From: Deltaproteobacteria bacterium
Lineage (GTDB): Bacteria > Desulfobacterota > Dissulfuribacteria > Dissulfuribacterales > QOAL01
Length of the DNA: 6,137 bases
Assembly: GCA_026996955.1 (NCBI GenBank)
Contig: JALWJV010000025.1
Location: 1,236-7,372 of the forward strand
Direction: 5' to 3'
The notes below the pieces were generated by a model. It was not told the DNA's origin. It made no database searches and saw nothing but the letters and a program-made list of their open reading frames with translations. The number at the start of each line of letters is the position of its first letter. Position 1 is the stretch's first letter. Position numbers and translations under genes: made by a program. Below, in pieces: positions 1 to 6,137 of the stretch.

Positions 1-288
1 ATATGGTCCCTTGCGCCAGGGCATCAATCCTTTCAGGAGTTTTTTAAGATTCTTCCTGTTTTCAGGGTTTTTTGCAGATTCAGGATCTGTGACAGTCACT
101 GCAGGGGCGTTGAAATCAACTGTGCCTGCAGGGAGATCCGGAAGTTTTGAGACAATATCACGCCACCTGGCATAATCTCCATGTTTTATTGAATCAAATG
201 CCCTTCTGGCAGCAGGAAGCAGCAGTGATGCCACTTCATCCAGGCAGCGTATCTCAAGGTGTTTTTTGAGGCTTTCAAGTTGGTTCAT
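1..288 (-). CDS. cmoB: CmoB, tRNA U34 carboxymethyltransferase (N-terminal part, cut by window edge)
   Basis: The frame reads 96 codons from an ATG at 286-288 to the left edge, where it is still open, so the C-terminal side of the gene lies outside the window. The last visible residues, LMPWRKGPY (about 88-96), match LMPWRKGPF in E. coli CmoB, just before the methyltransferase domain. The residues before it also follow the E. coli N-terminal helical region (KLPDLPAG against FLPEIKPY). The lysine of WRKGP (K93 here, K91 in E. coli) is a carboxy-SAM contact in the family. CmoB transfers the carboxymethyl group of carboxy-S-adenosylmethionine to 5-hydroxyuridine at tRNA position 34, giving cmo5U and widening wobble decoding. 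An in-frame TAA lies seven codons upstream of the ATG. A TTG two codons upstream is a weaker alternative start. No good Shine-Dalgarno sequence is visible. The SAM-binding domain cannot be judged here. CmoB identity is firm from the signature motif. Confidence 0.92.
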   Translation of the reverse strand, partial: MNQLESLKKHLEIRCLDEVASLLLPAARRAFDSIKHGDYARWRDIVSKLPDLPAGTVDFNAPAVTVTDPESAKNPENRKNLKKLLKGLMPWRKGPY

Positions 289-343
289 AGGCAAGTTGTT
301 TGTCGTTTATACGGCGCTGTGTCCCCGATTGTCTGTGCGGGGT
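289..343 (-). other. hrpA-cmoB spacer with weak inverted repeat
   Basis: This 55-bp gap separates the hrpA stop from the cmoB start. It contains a 5-bp inverted repeat (CCCCG at 323-327, CGGGG at 338-342, 10-nt loop). No T-run follows it on the minus strand, so it does not look like an intrinsic terminator. No clear promoter or strong ribosome binding site is visible. Cotranscription of hrpA and cmoB is therefore the simplest reading. Confidence 0.4.
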
Positions 344-3300
344 CTAACCGCCTGCTGCAAGCAACGGCTGCAGTTCATTCCACTGTTTTATTATTTTTTT
401 GCGGGATATCCCCTTCATTGCGCCAAGTTCCGGTGCATAAACAGAAACTGTCAGCTCCCTGCACATGGAACAGAGCTTTAATGCCTCCTCTGCATATTCA
501 TCACCCCCGGCATTAACGTATGTTTCTGCAGCAGCTATTATCTTTCTTATCTCCTCAAGAGAGTCAATTTTTGCCTTTTGCCTGGACGGATCTGCAACAG
601 TTCGCTGGGCAATGATCTTTATAGCCCTGATGTACCTGGGATACTGTTCAAGTTCTCTTTCCCTGAATCCCTTTGGAAAGGTCTCAGGCAAAAGCTGCCG
701 CAGTTCAGATTCAAGCATGTCTGCAACCCCCTTGCTTACAGGACCTGCAAAACGGCTTGTTCTTAATCCTGCAATTTCATGCATGGCAGCCGATGCGGTT
801 ACAGCCACCGAGGAGACCTTGTCCATAATCTCCTGTGCCCTGGATGCCATTACAGGCCGCAGTCTGTGTATGTGCTCTTTTATTTCTGCAGGAGAAGGGG
901 GACGCTCCCAGCTTCCTGAAAGCTCCTGGCAGATCATTGCCCAGGTATTTGAGGCAAGATGTTTCCTGCTTCCAAAGAAGCTGAATGCCTTTTCAATGCC
1001 TGGAACTGAAAGTTTCATGCACTCTTTTTTAATGTAGCGAAACTGCGGCTCAAGCGAAGCATATACAAGATGCCTTACCCCGCCTGCAGTAAGCCTTGCA
1101 GCCTCTCTCCTGCTTGCAGCAAGGAGAATATCAATGGTTTTGGCGTTATCTGATGCAACCACGGCCGGGTAGAGCCTGATTCCCTTGGCCTTAACCACTT
1201 CCGGAAGCTCAGGGTAGTTTTCCAGGGTGATGCCGCGTTTTTCCCATTTTTTTCTTGCCCTTTCCACAGCAGGCCCCCTTGGGACAGCGGCTTCAGGCTG
1301 TTCCTCTGTGCCATAGAGCTTTTCTTGCAGTTTTACCAGGTCATCTCCCCGGGCAATGACCTTTTTTCTCTTTCCAGTAACCTCAAAGTGCATGCGAAGA
1401 TGGCTTGGAAGCTGCTGGTTGTCCGGCCACATATCCCTTGTTATGCGTACCCCGGTCTTTTCAAACAGCACACTTTCAAGGGCCTGCTTAAGACCCTTTG
1501 AGTAAGGTTCAAGCCACGGCATTATTTTTTCAACTGTGGCAGGCACAGGAACCAGGTTTTTCCTTGCCTTTTTGGGAAGCGCCTTCAGCATTGCCTCGAT
1601 CTTTTCCCTGAGAAGGCCTGGTACCAGCCATTCAAATGGGGCAGGATTCAGGTCTTCAAGAATCTGCAAGGGGATCTCAGCAGTTACTCCATCTGCCGGG
1701 TCACCAGGCTGAAACCTGTAACGAAGGCTTAGGCTGTGACCGTCTATTTCAAGATGTCCGGGAAAGAGCGAGAGTTCCTCAGGAACCCTGCAGTGCTGTT
1801 TCAAAAACTCCTCTGTGAGGCGCAGCATTGCATCGCTTCCGGCAAGCCGTATTGCATGGGCAAGATCAGCCTCGCCGCATATTATCTTTCCAGTGTCCTT
1901 TTCAAGGCGCGTTATGGCAGAGCCATAGAATTGAACCAGCACCTCCTGGTCTGCAAGGAGTCCGTGTTGCCTTGTGCGGCACTCCATGTCAAGATACTTG
2001 TTTAATAGTGTGGTATTATATTCGATAAAACCGTACTTTTTTCTTAATTCTCCGGCTGCAAGTCCCTGTGCCAGGAACACCTCTTTTGCTCTGTCGAGGT
2101 CTATGTTTTTGTACAGGACAGTGCGTGCCTCAACCACGGTAAGCCCCCACAGGGTCACCCGTTCAGTTGCCACCACCTCGCCGCGCTGCTTTGACCAGAC
2201 CGGCTCCCCTATGTGGTGTCTGCAAAATGCCCCTCCTGCATCTTCAAGCCATTCCGGATTTATGATGGCAGCAGTGCGTGCAAATAGCCTTGAAGTGCGG
2301 ACAAATTCAACAGCTACAAACCACCGTGGTTTTTGCCTGAACAGCGCAGAGCCTGGGAAAATATGTACCTCACGGCCCCTTGCCGCAAGATAGGAACCTG
2401 ATTCATTCCTGCAGGCGGCATGGCTCAGGAATCCCGCAAGTATTGATCTGTGCAGTTTCTCCCTGAGCTTTTTGTTACGAAACTGCGGGGCACTGCTGCA
2501 CGGCATAAGGACTTTTTTGTCAAGATTCTTTCTGGTTCGCTGGCTTATAATGCCTGCTTCAAGAAGTATGTTCAGAAACTGGTTGTATATGTCGTTCCAC
2601 TCCTGCATGCGGTTCCATGAGAGGAAATTTTGCCTGCAGAATTTGCGCATTTGATTGCGGCTCTTTCCCTGGGCATGAAGACAGTGAAACTCCTGCCAGA
2701 TATTCAGAAAAGTGCAGAAATCAGACTCCGGGTCCATAAAACGGGCATGGGCACGGTCTGCCTCCTGTGCCTTTTCCCAGGGCCGCTCTCTTGGGTCCTG
2801 GATGCTGAGCGCTGCCGCAACCACAAGGGCAGGGTGCAGGCAGTTTTCCTCTTTTGCCTGGATTATCACCCTGGCAATCCTGGGGTCAATGGGAAGCCTT
2901 GCCATGATCCTTCCGGTTTCGGTAATCCTTCCCCGTAAATCAAGGGCGCCAATTTCCCTCAGGGTGGTCATGCCCTCCCTTATGGCCTGGCGAGAGGGTG
3001 GATCAACAAAGGGGAAGTCTTCTGCGCTTCCAAGCCCCATTGCCGCAAGGCGCAGGATTACCTCTGCAAGGTTTGACCTGAGGATTTCAGGCAGAGTATG
3101 TTCCTGTCGGTTTTCAAAATCCTCCTTGCTGTACAGCCTTATACATATCCCTGGCTTTACCCTGCCTGCCCGTCCTGCCCGCTGCATGGCGCTTGATTTG
3201 GAGATTGGTAGCACAGGCAGGGCACGGGTGCGTGAAGAGATGCTGTAACGGGATATTCGGGCAAGTCCTGAATCTATAACATAGGTAATCCCAGGCACTG

Positions 3301-4207
3301 TTATTGACGTTTCCGCAATATTGGTTGCAACAACCACCTTGCGCCTGCCTGTATTCTGGAAAATGCGTTTCTGCTCCCCTGCAGAAAGCCTGCCGTAAAT
3401 GGGCAGAATGTCGGGTATTCGGCCTTTTCCCCCCTGCATACCCTGCACATCTGACCTGAGGATTCTCACGGTTTCAAGGATGTCACTTTCTGTTGGGAGA
3501 AATACCAGGATATCCCCGCCCTGGGGGTCTGATTTCAGGACGTTTCTTACCGCATCTACTGCACTTTCAATGATGCAGGGCTCCTTGCCCTTTTCATCTG
3601 TCTCAGGTTCTTCATAAACAATTTCAACTGGAAATCCCCTGCCCCCGATATGGCAGGTGGCAGCTTCTGGAAATGCCTCCCTGAACTTTTCCGTATCCAT
3701 GGTGGCTGAGGTTATGATAACCTTGAGATCATGCCGTTTTTTTACCAGCCTCCTCAATGCCCCTAATATAAAATCAATGTTAAGAGATCGTTCGTGGGCC
3801 TCATCCACAATGATTATCTCATAGGCATTCAGAAACCTGTAACGCTGCATCTCGGCAAGTAGCATTCCGTCTGTGATGAATTTTATTTTGGTGTCTTTGC
3901 CCGCCGTGGCGTTAAAGCGGATCTTGTATCCCACATGCCGTCTTCCCCATGCCCCAAGCTCTGATGCCACACGTTCTGCCACAGAAATAGCTGCAATTCG
4001 CCTGGGCTGGGTGCAGGCTATCTGTTTCCTGTTTCCGTATCCGGCAGCAAGGCAGATTTTTGGTATCTGAGTGGTTTTGCCTGAACCTGTCTCACCTGTA
4101 ATTATGATTACCCGATTGTTCTTAATTGCAGACTTAAGCTCGTCCCAGTGGTCACAGACAGGGAGGCCTTTGAAGCATGTGGGGATAAACCTGGAAGGGG
4201 AGGGCAT
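344..4207 (-). CDS. hrpA: ATP-dependent RNA helicase HrpA (DEAH box)
   Basis: This 1287-residue protein has the full layout of bacterial HrpA, close to the roughly 1300 residues of the E. coli protein. Helicase motifs are intact: Walker A GETGSGKT (38-45), DEAH (135-138), SAT (167-169), motif V ATNIAETSITV (294-304) and motif VI QRAGRAGR (342-349). An HA2/winged-helix region follows (about 375-475, including LSIQDPRERP). Next comes an OB-fold region (about 585-700, including IFPGSALF), and then the long C-terminal DUF3418-type region (about 700-1280). HrpA is a cytosolic NTP-dependent helicase linked in E. coli to mRNA processing and to rescue of stalled or collided ribosomes. The ATG at 4205-4207 is the only usable start: the same frame has a TAA upstream and no ATG, GTG or TTG between. 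It leaves about 35 residues before Walker A, so the longer N-terminal extension of the E. coli protein is absent. Only a weak GAG-type ribosome site precedes the ATG, and a strong hairpin sits immediately upstream. cmoB follows after 55 bp. Confidence 0.97.
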   Translation of the reverse strand: MPSPSRFIPTCFKGLPVCDHWDELKSAIKNNRVIIITGETGSGKTTQIPKICLAAGYGNRKQIACTQPRRIAAISVAERVASELGAWGRRHVGYKIRFNATAGKDTKIKFITDGMLLAEMQRYRFLNAYEIIIVDEAHERSLNIDFILGALRRLVKKRHDLKVIITSATMDTEKFREAFPEAATCHIGGRGFPVEIVYEEPETDEKGKEPCIIESAVDAVRNVLKSDPQGGDILVFLPTESDILETVRILRSDVQGMQGGKGRIPDILPIYGRLSAGEQKRIFQNTGRRKVVVATNIAETSITVPGITYVIDSGLARISRYSISSRTRALPVLPISKSSAMQRAGRAGRVKPGICIRLYSKEDFENRQEHTLPEILRSNLAEVILRLAAMGLGSAEDFPFVDPPSRQAIREGMTTLREIGALDLRGRITETGRIMARLPIDPRIARVIIQAKEENCLHPALVVAAALSIQDPRERPWEKAQEADRAHARFMDPESDFCTFLNIWQEFHCLHAQGKSRNQMRKFCRQNFLSWNRMQEWNDIYNQFLNILLEAGIISQRTRKNLDKKVLMPCSSAPQFRNKKLREKLHRSILAGFLSHAACRNESGSYLAARGREVHIFPGSALFRQKPRWFVAVEFVRTSRLFARTAAIINPEWLEDAGGAFCRHHIGEPVWSKQRGEVVATERVTLWGLTVVEARTVLYKNIDLDRAKEVFLAQGLAAGELRKKYGFIEYNTTLLNKYLDMECRTRQHGLLADQEVLVQFYGSAITRLEKDTGKIICGEADLAHAIRLAGSDAMLRLTEEFLKQHCRVPEELSLFPGHLEIDGHSLSLRYRFQPGDPADGVTAEIPLQILEDLNPAPFEWLVPGLLREKIEAMLKALPKKARKNLVPVPATVEKIMPWLEPYSKGLKQALESVLFEKTGVRITRDMWPDNQQLPSHLRMHFEVTGKRKKVIARGDDLVKLQEKLYGTEEQPEAAVPRGPAVERARKKWEKRGITLENYPELPEVVKAKGIRLYPAVVASDNAKTIDILLAASRREAARLTAGGVRHLVYASLEPQFRYIKKECMKLSVPGIEKAFSFFGSRKHLASNTWAMICQELSGSWERPPSPAEIKEHIHRLRPVMASRAQEIMDKVSSVAVTASAAMHEIAGLRTSRFAGPVSKGVADMLESELRQLLPETFPKGFRERELEQYPRYIRAIKIIAQRTVADPSRQKAKIDSLEEIRKIIAAAETYVNAGGDEYAEEALKLCSMCRELTVSVYAPELGAMKGISRKKIIKQWNELQPLLAAGG

Positions 4208-4337
4208 GAGAAAGAATCTCAGGGCATCTCTGGCCTTTGCCAGGCCAGAGATGCCCCTTTGGGCATTGATTTGTAATTAAATACGGAGTGTCTGGGCTGG
4301 TCTTTTAATGCCTGATATGGCCTGGTATAAACATGGA
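4208..4337 (-). promoter_or_regulatory. hrpA leader / intergenic region
   Basis: This 130-bp gap lies between the MBL-gene stop and the hrpA start. Its downstream third is occupied by a strong hairpin. The middle holds an AT-rich patch (TATTTA on the minus strand at 4278-4283) that could be a -10 box, but no convincing -35 element lies at standard spacing. If hrpA has its own promoter it must start at or upstream of the hairpin, because only 14 bases separate the hairpin from the hrpA ATG. The promoter assignment is tentative. Confidence 0.3.
4222..4256 (-). terminator. Perfect 14-bp hairpin next to the hrpA start (possible terminator or 5'-UTR control element)
   Basis: The arms GGGCATCTCTGGCC and GGCCAGAGATGCCC pair perfectly over 14 bp around a 7-base loop. 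On the minus strand the stem is followed by TGAGATTCTTTCTC, which is T-rich but interrupted, so as an intrinsic terminator for the upstream MBL gene it is imperfect. It ends 14 bases before the hrpA ATG. Any hrpA transcript starting upstream must therefore carry it in its 5' UTR, where it could limit ribosome access. The hairpin itself is certain from the sequence; whether it acts as terminator, attenuator or mRNA stability element is not. Confidence 0.6.
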
Positions 4338-4904
4338 CTAAAGATCCCTGAGATAAGGATTGGTCTTTTTCTGATTTCCAAGTGTATCAGTGGGCCTTGG
4401 GCCGTAATCATGCCCTGGCAGAACTGTCAGGGCATCAGGAAGCGGCAATATCTTTTCTCTGAGGCTAAGCCTCAAAATCTCCATTGAGCCGCCTGGAAGG
4501 TCAGTCCTTCCAATGCCAGGGGTGTGGATTATATCCAGTTTCAGGTTGCCGAATTCAACACTTTTGCCATCTTCCAGAAAACCGTCAGCAGGAGGAGCAG
4601 CCTCAAAGCCCCAGGCCCTGAAGGTGGCAACGGCATCAGGACGCCTGAAAAATTCATCATCTGCCCTGTGCATTAGAACCGGGGCACCGGTAAGTTTTTT
4701 CATGAGCCTGTTACCGCTTGTATGATCCGGGTGGCCATGCGTATTTACAATATATTTTAGGGTAAGCCCGAGGTTTTGAATTTCCCTTGCAAGCATCTCC
4801 TCGCTTCCTGCCGGATCAATTACAATGGCCTCCTTTTTCTCTTCACACCCCATTATAAAGGCGTTAACGCCAAGGGAGCCAACAACAAAGGCTTTAAGAA
4901 TCAT
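4338..4904 (-). CDS. MBL-fold metallo-hydrolase-like protein with internal in-frame deletion
   Basis: This 188-residue protein is similar to small glyoxalase-II/YcbL-type hydrolases, which are usually a little over 200 residues. The N-terminal half has the beta-lactamase-fold strands and the metal motif THGHPDH (H56, H58, D60, H61). The C-terminal part has GRTDLPGGS (132-140), LPGHDYGP (162-169, H165) and TNPYL. Residues 127-130 (HTPG) run straight into IGRTD. The family normally has a stretch such as HTPGH...LFTGDTLF...GRTDLPGGS. The segment with the motif-3 histidine (of TPGH) and the bridging motif-4 aspartate (of FTGD) is therefore missing, roughly 20-25 residues, with the frame kept. The protein may be catalytically inactive, or the deletion may be an assembly artefact. 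The start ATG overlaps the end of the TrxR-like gene by 11 bp and has a good AGGAG site (4915-4919) ten bases upstream, so translation is probably coupled to that gene. The substrate is unknown. Confidence 0.85.
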   Translation of the reverse strand: MILKAFVVGSLGVNAFIMGCEEKKEAIVIDPAGSEEMLAREIQNLGLTLKYIVNTHGHPDHTSGNRLMKKLTGAPVLMHRADDEFFRRPDAVATFRAWGFEAAPPADGFLEDGKSVEFGNLKLDIIHTPGIGRTDLPGGSMEILRLSLREKILPLPDALTVLPGHDYGPRPTDTLGNQKKTNPYLRDL

Positions 4905-5829
4905 CTTGTTTTTTCTCCTGCCGTAGTAATTTTTTTACATAGGTCCCTGCTGACATTCCTGCAACGCAGCCTTCTCCCACTGCCTTTGCCATCTGAAACG
5001 GAGGTCCGCAGATGTCACCTGCTGCATATATGCCTGGCACGTTGGTGGCCTGTTCCCTGTCAACCACAATGTAGGTGAATTTTTCAGGGTCAAGCTGTAC
5101 ACCAAGGAATGCCGCTAGCTCCATTGCGCCTTTGGCTCCCTTTTCAATAAAGAGACCGTTGCAGTTTATTACCGTGCCGTCATCAAGGGTAACTGATTCA
5201 AGGGCATCAGTGCCGTTTATCTTCTTGATCTTTTTGCCTTCAAGGATGGTTACATTATCTGCTGAAAGCTCCTGCCTGAGGGCATCGCTTACATCCAGTT
5301 TGTCTGTAATCAGCGTGACTTTTCCGGCAATTTTTGAAAGCGTATGTGTTCCGTGTGCAGCAGCACTGCCGTCCCCGGTGACAACAACATCTGCATCCCT
5401 GTAGAAGTTGGCATCGCAGTCAACGCAGTAGCTTACACCCCTTCCCACAAGTTCCTTTTCACCTTTCAAACCAAGACCTTTACGGGAAACCCCTGTTGCA
5501 ATGATAATAGCCCTGGTATCAAGCACGGCTCCGCTTTCAATGGTGACCTGAAAGCCGTTGTCACTCATGGCTGTGGCAATACAGTCCTCCCGTATTACCT
5601 CAACCCCAAAATTTTCGAGCTGTGCCAGTCCCTCATTAAGGAGTTCTTCTCCGGTCTTTACACCTGAAACACAGCAGTAGTTTTCAATATGGCCCCTGTA
5701 CAGGCTGCTTGCCTCAGGCTTGCCAAGGGCAGCAACGCTTACCTTTTTGCGGGATGCATGGATGCCTGCCTGAATCCCGGCAGGCCCCACCCCAAGGATG
5801 ATTATGTCAAAATACTTATTATTGCTCAT
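4894..5829 (-). CDS. Thioredoxin-reductase-like FAD/NAD(P)-dependent oxidoreductase
   Basis: This 311-residue protein has the length and domain order of low-molecular-weight thioredoxin reductases. An FAD-binding Rossmann motif GVGPAG lies at 13-18. The redox pair is C135-V-D-C138, followed by the conserved acid D139 and NFY. A second dinucleotide fold has GDGSAA at 152-157, and the C-terminal FAD motif is GIYAAGD (266-272). In classical enzymes electrons pass from NADPH through FAD to the CxxC and then to thioredoxin in the cytosol. Several signatures differ from the classical enzyme: the second nucleotide motif is GDGSAAAHG rather than a GGGxSAxEE type, the HRRxxxR element that binds the NADPH 2'-phosphate is not seen (VTLITDKLDVSDALR stands there), and RQ after the last GD is FQ. 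NADH or another donor is therefore possible, and the physiological partner is uncertain; no thioredoxin gene is in the window. The gene starts 15 bp after the yacG stop with only a weak ribosome site, and overlaps the MBL gene by 11 bp. Confidence 0.88.
   Translation of the reverse strand: MSNNKYFDIIILGVGPAGIQAGIHASRKKVSVAALGKPEASSLYRGHIENYCCVSGVKTGEELLNEGLAQLENFGVEVIREDCIATAMSDNGFQVTIESGAVLDTRAIIIATGVSRKGLGLKGEKELVGRGVSYCVDCDANFYRDADVVVTGDGSAAAHGTHTLSKIAGKVTLITDKLDVSDALRQELSADNVTILEGKKIKKINGTDALESVTLDDGTVINCNGLFIEKGAKGAMELAAFLGVQLDPEKFTYIVVDREQATNVPGIYAAGDICGPPFQMAKAVGEGCVAGMSAGTYVKKLLRQEKKQDDS
4915..4919 (-). promoter_or_regulatory. Shine-Dalgarno site for the MBL-fold gene
   Basis: AGGAG on the minus strand lies ten bases before the ATG at 4902-4904, inside the last codons of the TrxR-like gene. 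It is the clearest ribosome binding site in the window. It supports the chosen start and the 11-bp overlap. Confidence 0.65.
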
Positions 5830-5844
5830 GGTTTTTTATGTTTC

Positions 5845-6060
5845 TCAGTGAATAATCTTGCTGCTGGTGTCTTCTGCTGGAAAATCCGGGCTCTCATACA
5901 CCGGAAGGGAGTACTCTTCTCCAAGCCATTTGCCAAGATCAACCTGTTTACAGCGGCTGCTGCAAAACGGCCTGTAGATATTGCCCTTCCAGCTTACTGG
6001 AGCACCGCATTCAGGACACCTGCGTTTAGGTTCAGGTGATTTGTTTTTGTTGCGGGTCAT
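5845..6060 (-). CDS. yacG: DNA gyrase inhibitor YacG (zinc-finger protein)
   Basis: This small 71-residue protein has the YacG signature. The zinc ligands are C15-P-E-C18 and C33-S-S-R-C37, followed by KQVDLGKWLGEEYSLP (38-53), the conserved helix and strand after the second knuckle. In E. coli, YacG binds one zinc ion through four cysteines and inhibits the supercoiling activity of DNA gyrase by contacting GyrB. The basic N-terminus (NKNKSPEPKRR) and polar, acidic tail are typical of disordered family ends. The ATG at 6058-6060 is chosen because it places the first Cys pair near residue 15, as in relatives. No good Shine-Dalgarno sequence precedes it. It is the first complete gene of the run and lies 15 bp ahead of the TrxR-like gene, so the two are probably cotranscribed. 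Its usual partner coaE is not visible in this window. Confidence 0.93.
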   Translation of the reverse strand: MTRNKNKSPEPKRRCPECGAPVSWKGNIYRPFCSSRCKQVDLGKWLGEEYSLPVYESPDFPAEDTSSKIIH

Positions 6061-6083
6061 TTTTTGATTCAGTGAACTGTCTG

Positions 6084-6137
6084 TTAAAGAAGACTTGAGC
6101 GCCTGCGTTCACGCTTTCTGAACAGTACTCCCAATAT
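6084..6137 (-). CDS. Possible C-terminal end of an upstream gene (edge fragment, unrecognised)
   Basis: One minus-strand frame is open from the right edge and ends in TAA at 6084-6086, encoding ILGVLFRKRERRRSSLL. A short hydrophobic stretch followed by a basic tail would fit the cytosolic end of a membrane protein. A second frame is also open from the edge through this region and reads into yacG, so the assignment is weak. Too little is visible to name a family. If real, it ends 23 bp before the yacG start and would belong to the same operon. Confidence 0.25.
   Translation of the reverse strand: MLGVLFRKRERRRSSLL

Noticed and set aside
323..342. Inverted repeat between hrpA and cmoB as a terminator
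   Set aside because: The stem is only 5 bp with a 10-base loop, and no T-run follows it in the direction of transcription.
465..1037. 190-codon plus-strand open frame
   Set aside because: It lies entirely antisense to the conserved hrpA C-terminal region, has no recognisable domain, and is a shadow of hrpA codon bias.
1075..1314. 79-codon minus-strand frame
   Set aside because: It is a shifted frame inside hrpA, whose own reading frame is intact there and matches the family.
2712..3248. 178-codon plus-strand open frame
   Set aside because: It is antisense to the HA2 and motif VI region of hrpA. The low-complexity Ser/Arg-rich translation has no family resemblance.
4071..4280. 69-codon plus-strand frame reaching into the hrpA leader
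   Set aside because: Most of it is antisense to hrpA. The rest only reads through the hairpin, and there is no start signal or recognisable product.
5344..6039. Plus-strand frames antisense to the TrxR-like gene and yacG
   Set aside because: Both are covered by clearly identified minus-strand genes with intact motifs. The translations look like reverse-frame noise.

Overview
The window carries five recognisable genes or gene parts, all on the minus strand and closely packed. In transcription order (right to left) they are: yacG, a DNA gyrase inhibitor zinc-finger protein; a thioredoxin-reductase-like flavoprotein; a short metallo-beta-lactamase (MBL)-fold protein; hrpA, a large DEAH-box RNA helicase; and the 5' part of cmoB, a tRNA wobble-uridine carboxymethyltransferase that runs off the left edge. 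A few codons of what may be the gene upstream of yacG remain at the right edge. The many plus-strand open frames are antisense shadows of these genes.

The combination YacG + HrpA + CmoB points to a Gram-negative proteobacterium in the broad sense. By eye the base composition is close to 50% GC. The variant thioredoxin-reductase-like protein and general codon use would fit a sulfate-reducer-like (Desulfobacterota / former deltaproteobacterial) lineage. That taxonomic guess is inference, not a search result.

Layout: 1-288 cmoB N-terminus; 289-343 short spacer with a weak inverted repeat; 344-4207 hrpA; 4208-4337 leader/intergenic region with a perfect 14-bp hairpin next to the hrpA start codon; 4338-4904 MBL-fold gene; 4894-5829 TrxR-like gene (11-bp overlap with the MBL gene); 5830-5844 spacer; 5845-6060 yacG; 6061-6137 edge region. 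The yacG / TrxR-like / MBL block looks like one transcription unit. hrpA and cmoB form a second pair, linked by a 55-bp gap and a shared theme of translation (ribosome or mRNA remodelling and tRNA decoding). Whether the two blocks are separately transcribed depends on the hairpin.

The most unusual observation is in the MBL-fold protein. It keeps the HxHxDH motif and the C-terminal PGH motif, but goes directly from HTPG to IGRTDLPGGS. About two dozen residues that normally lie between these motifs, carrying the TPGH histidine and the FTGD aspartate metal ligands, are cleanly missing in frame. Two further points deserve attention: the TrxR-like protein has an atypical NAD(P)H site, and the hrpA leader has a strong hairpin with repeated ATGCCC elements. 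I found no CRISPR array, RNA gene, transposase or other evident mobile element, and no convincing new multi-gene system.
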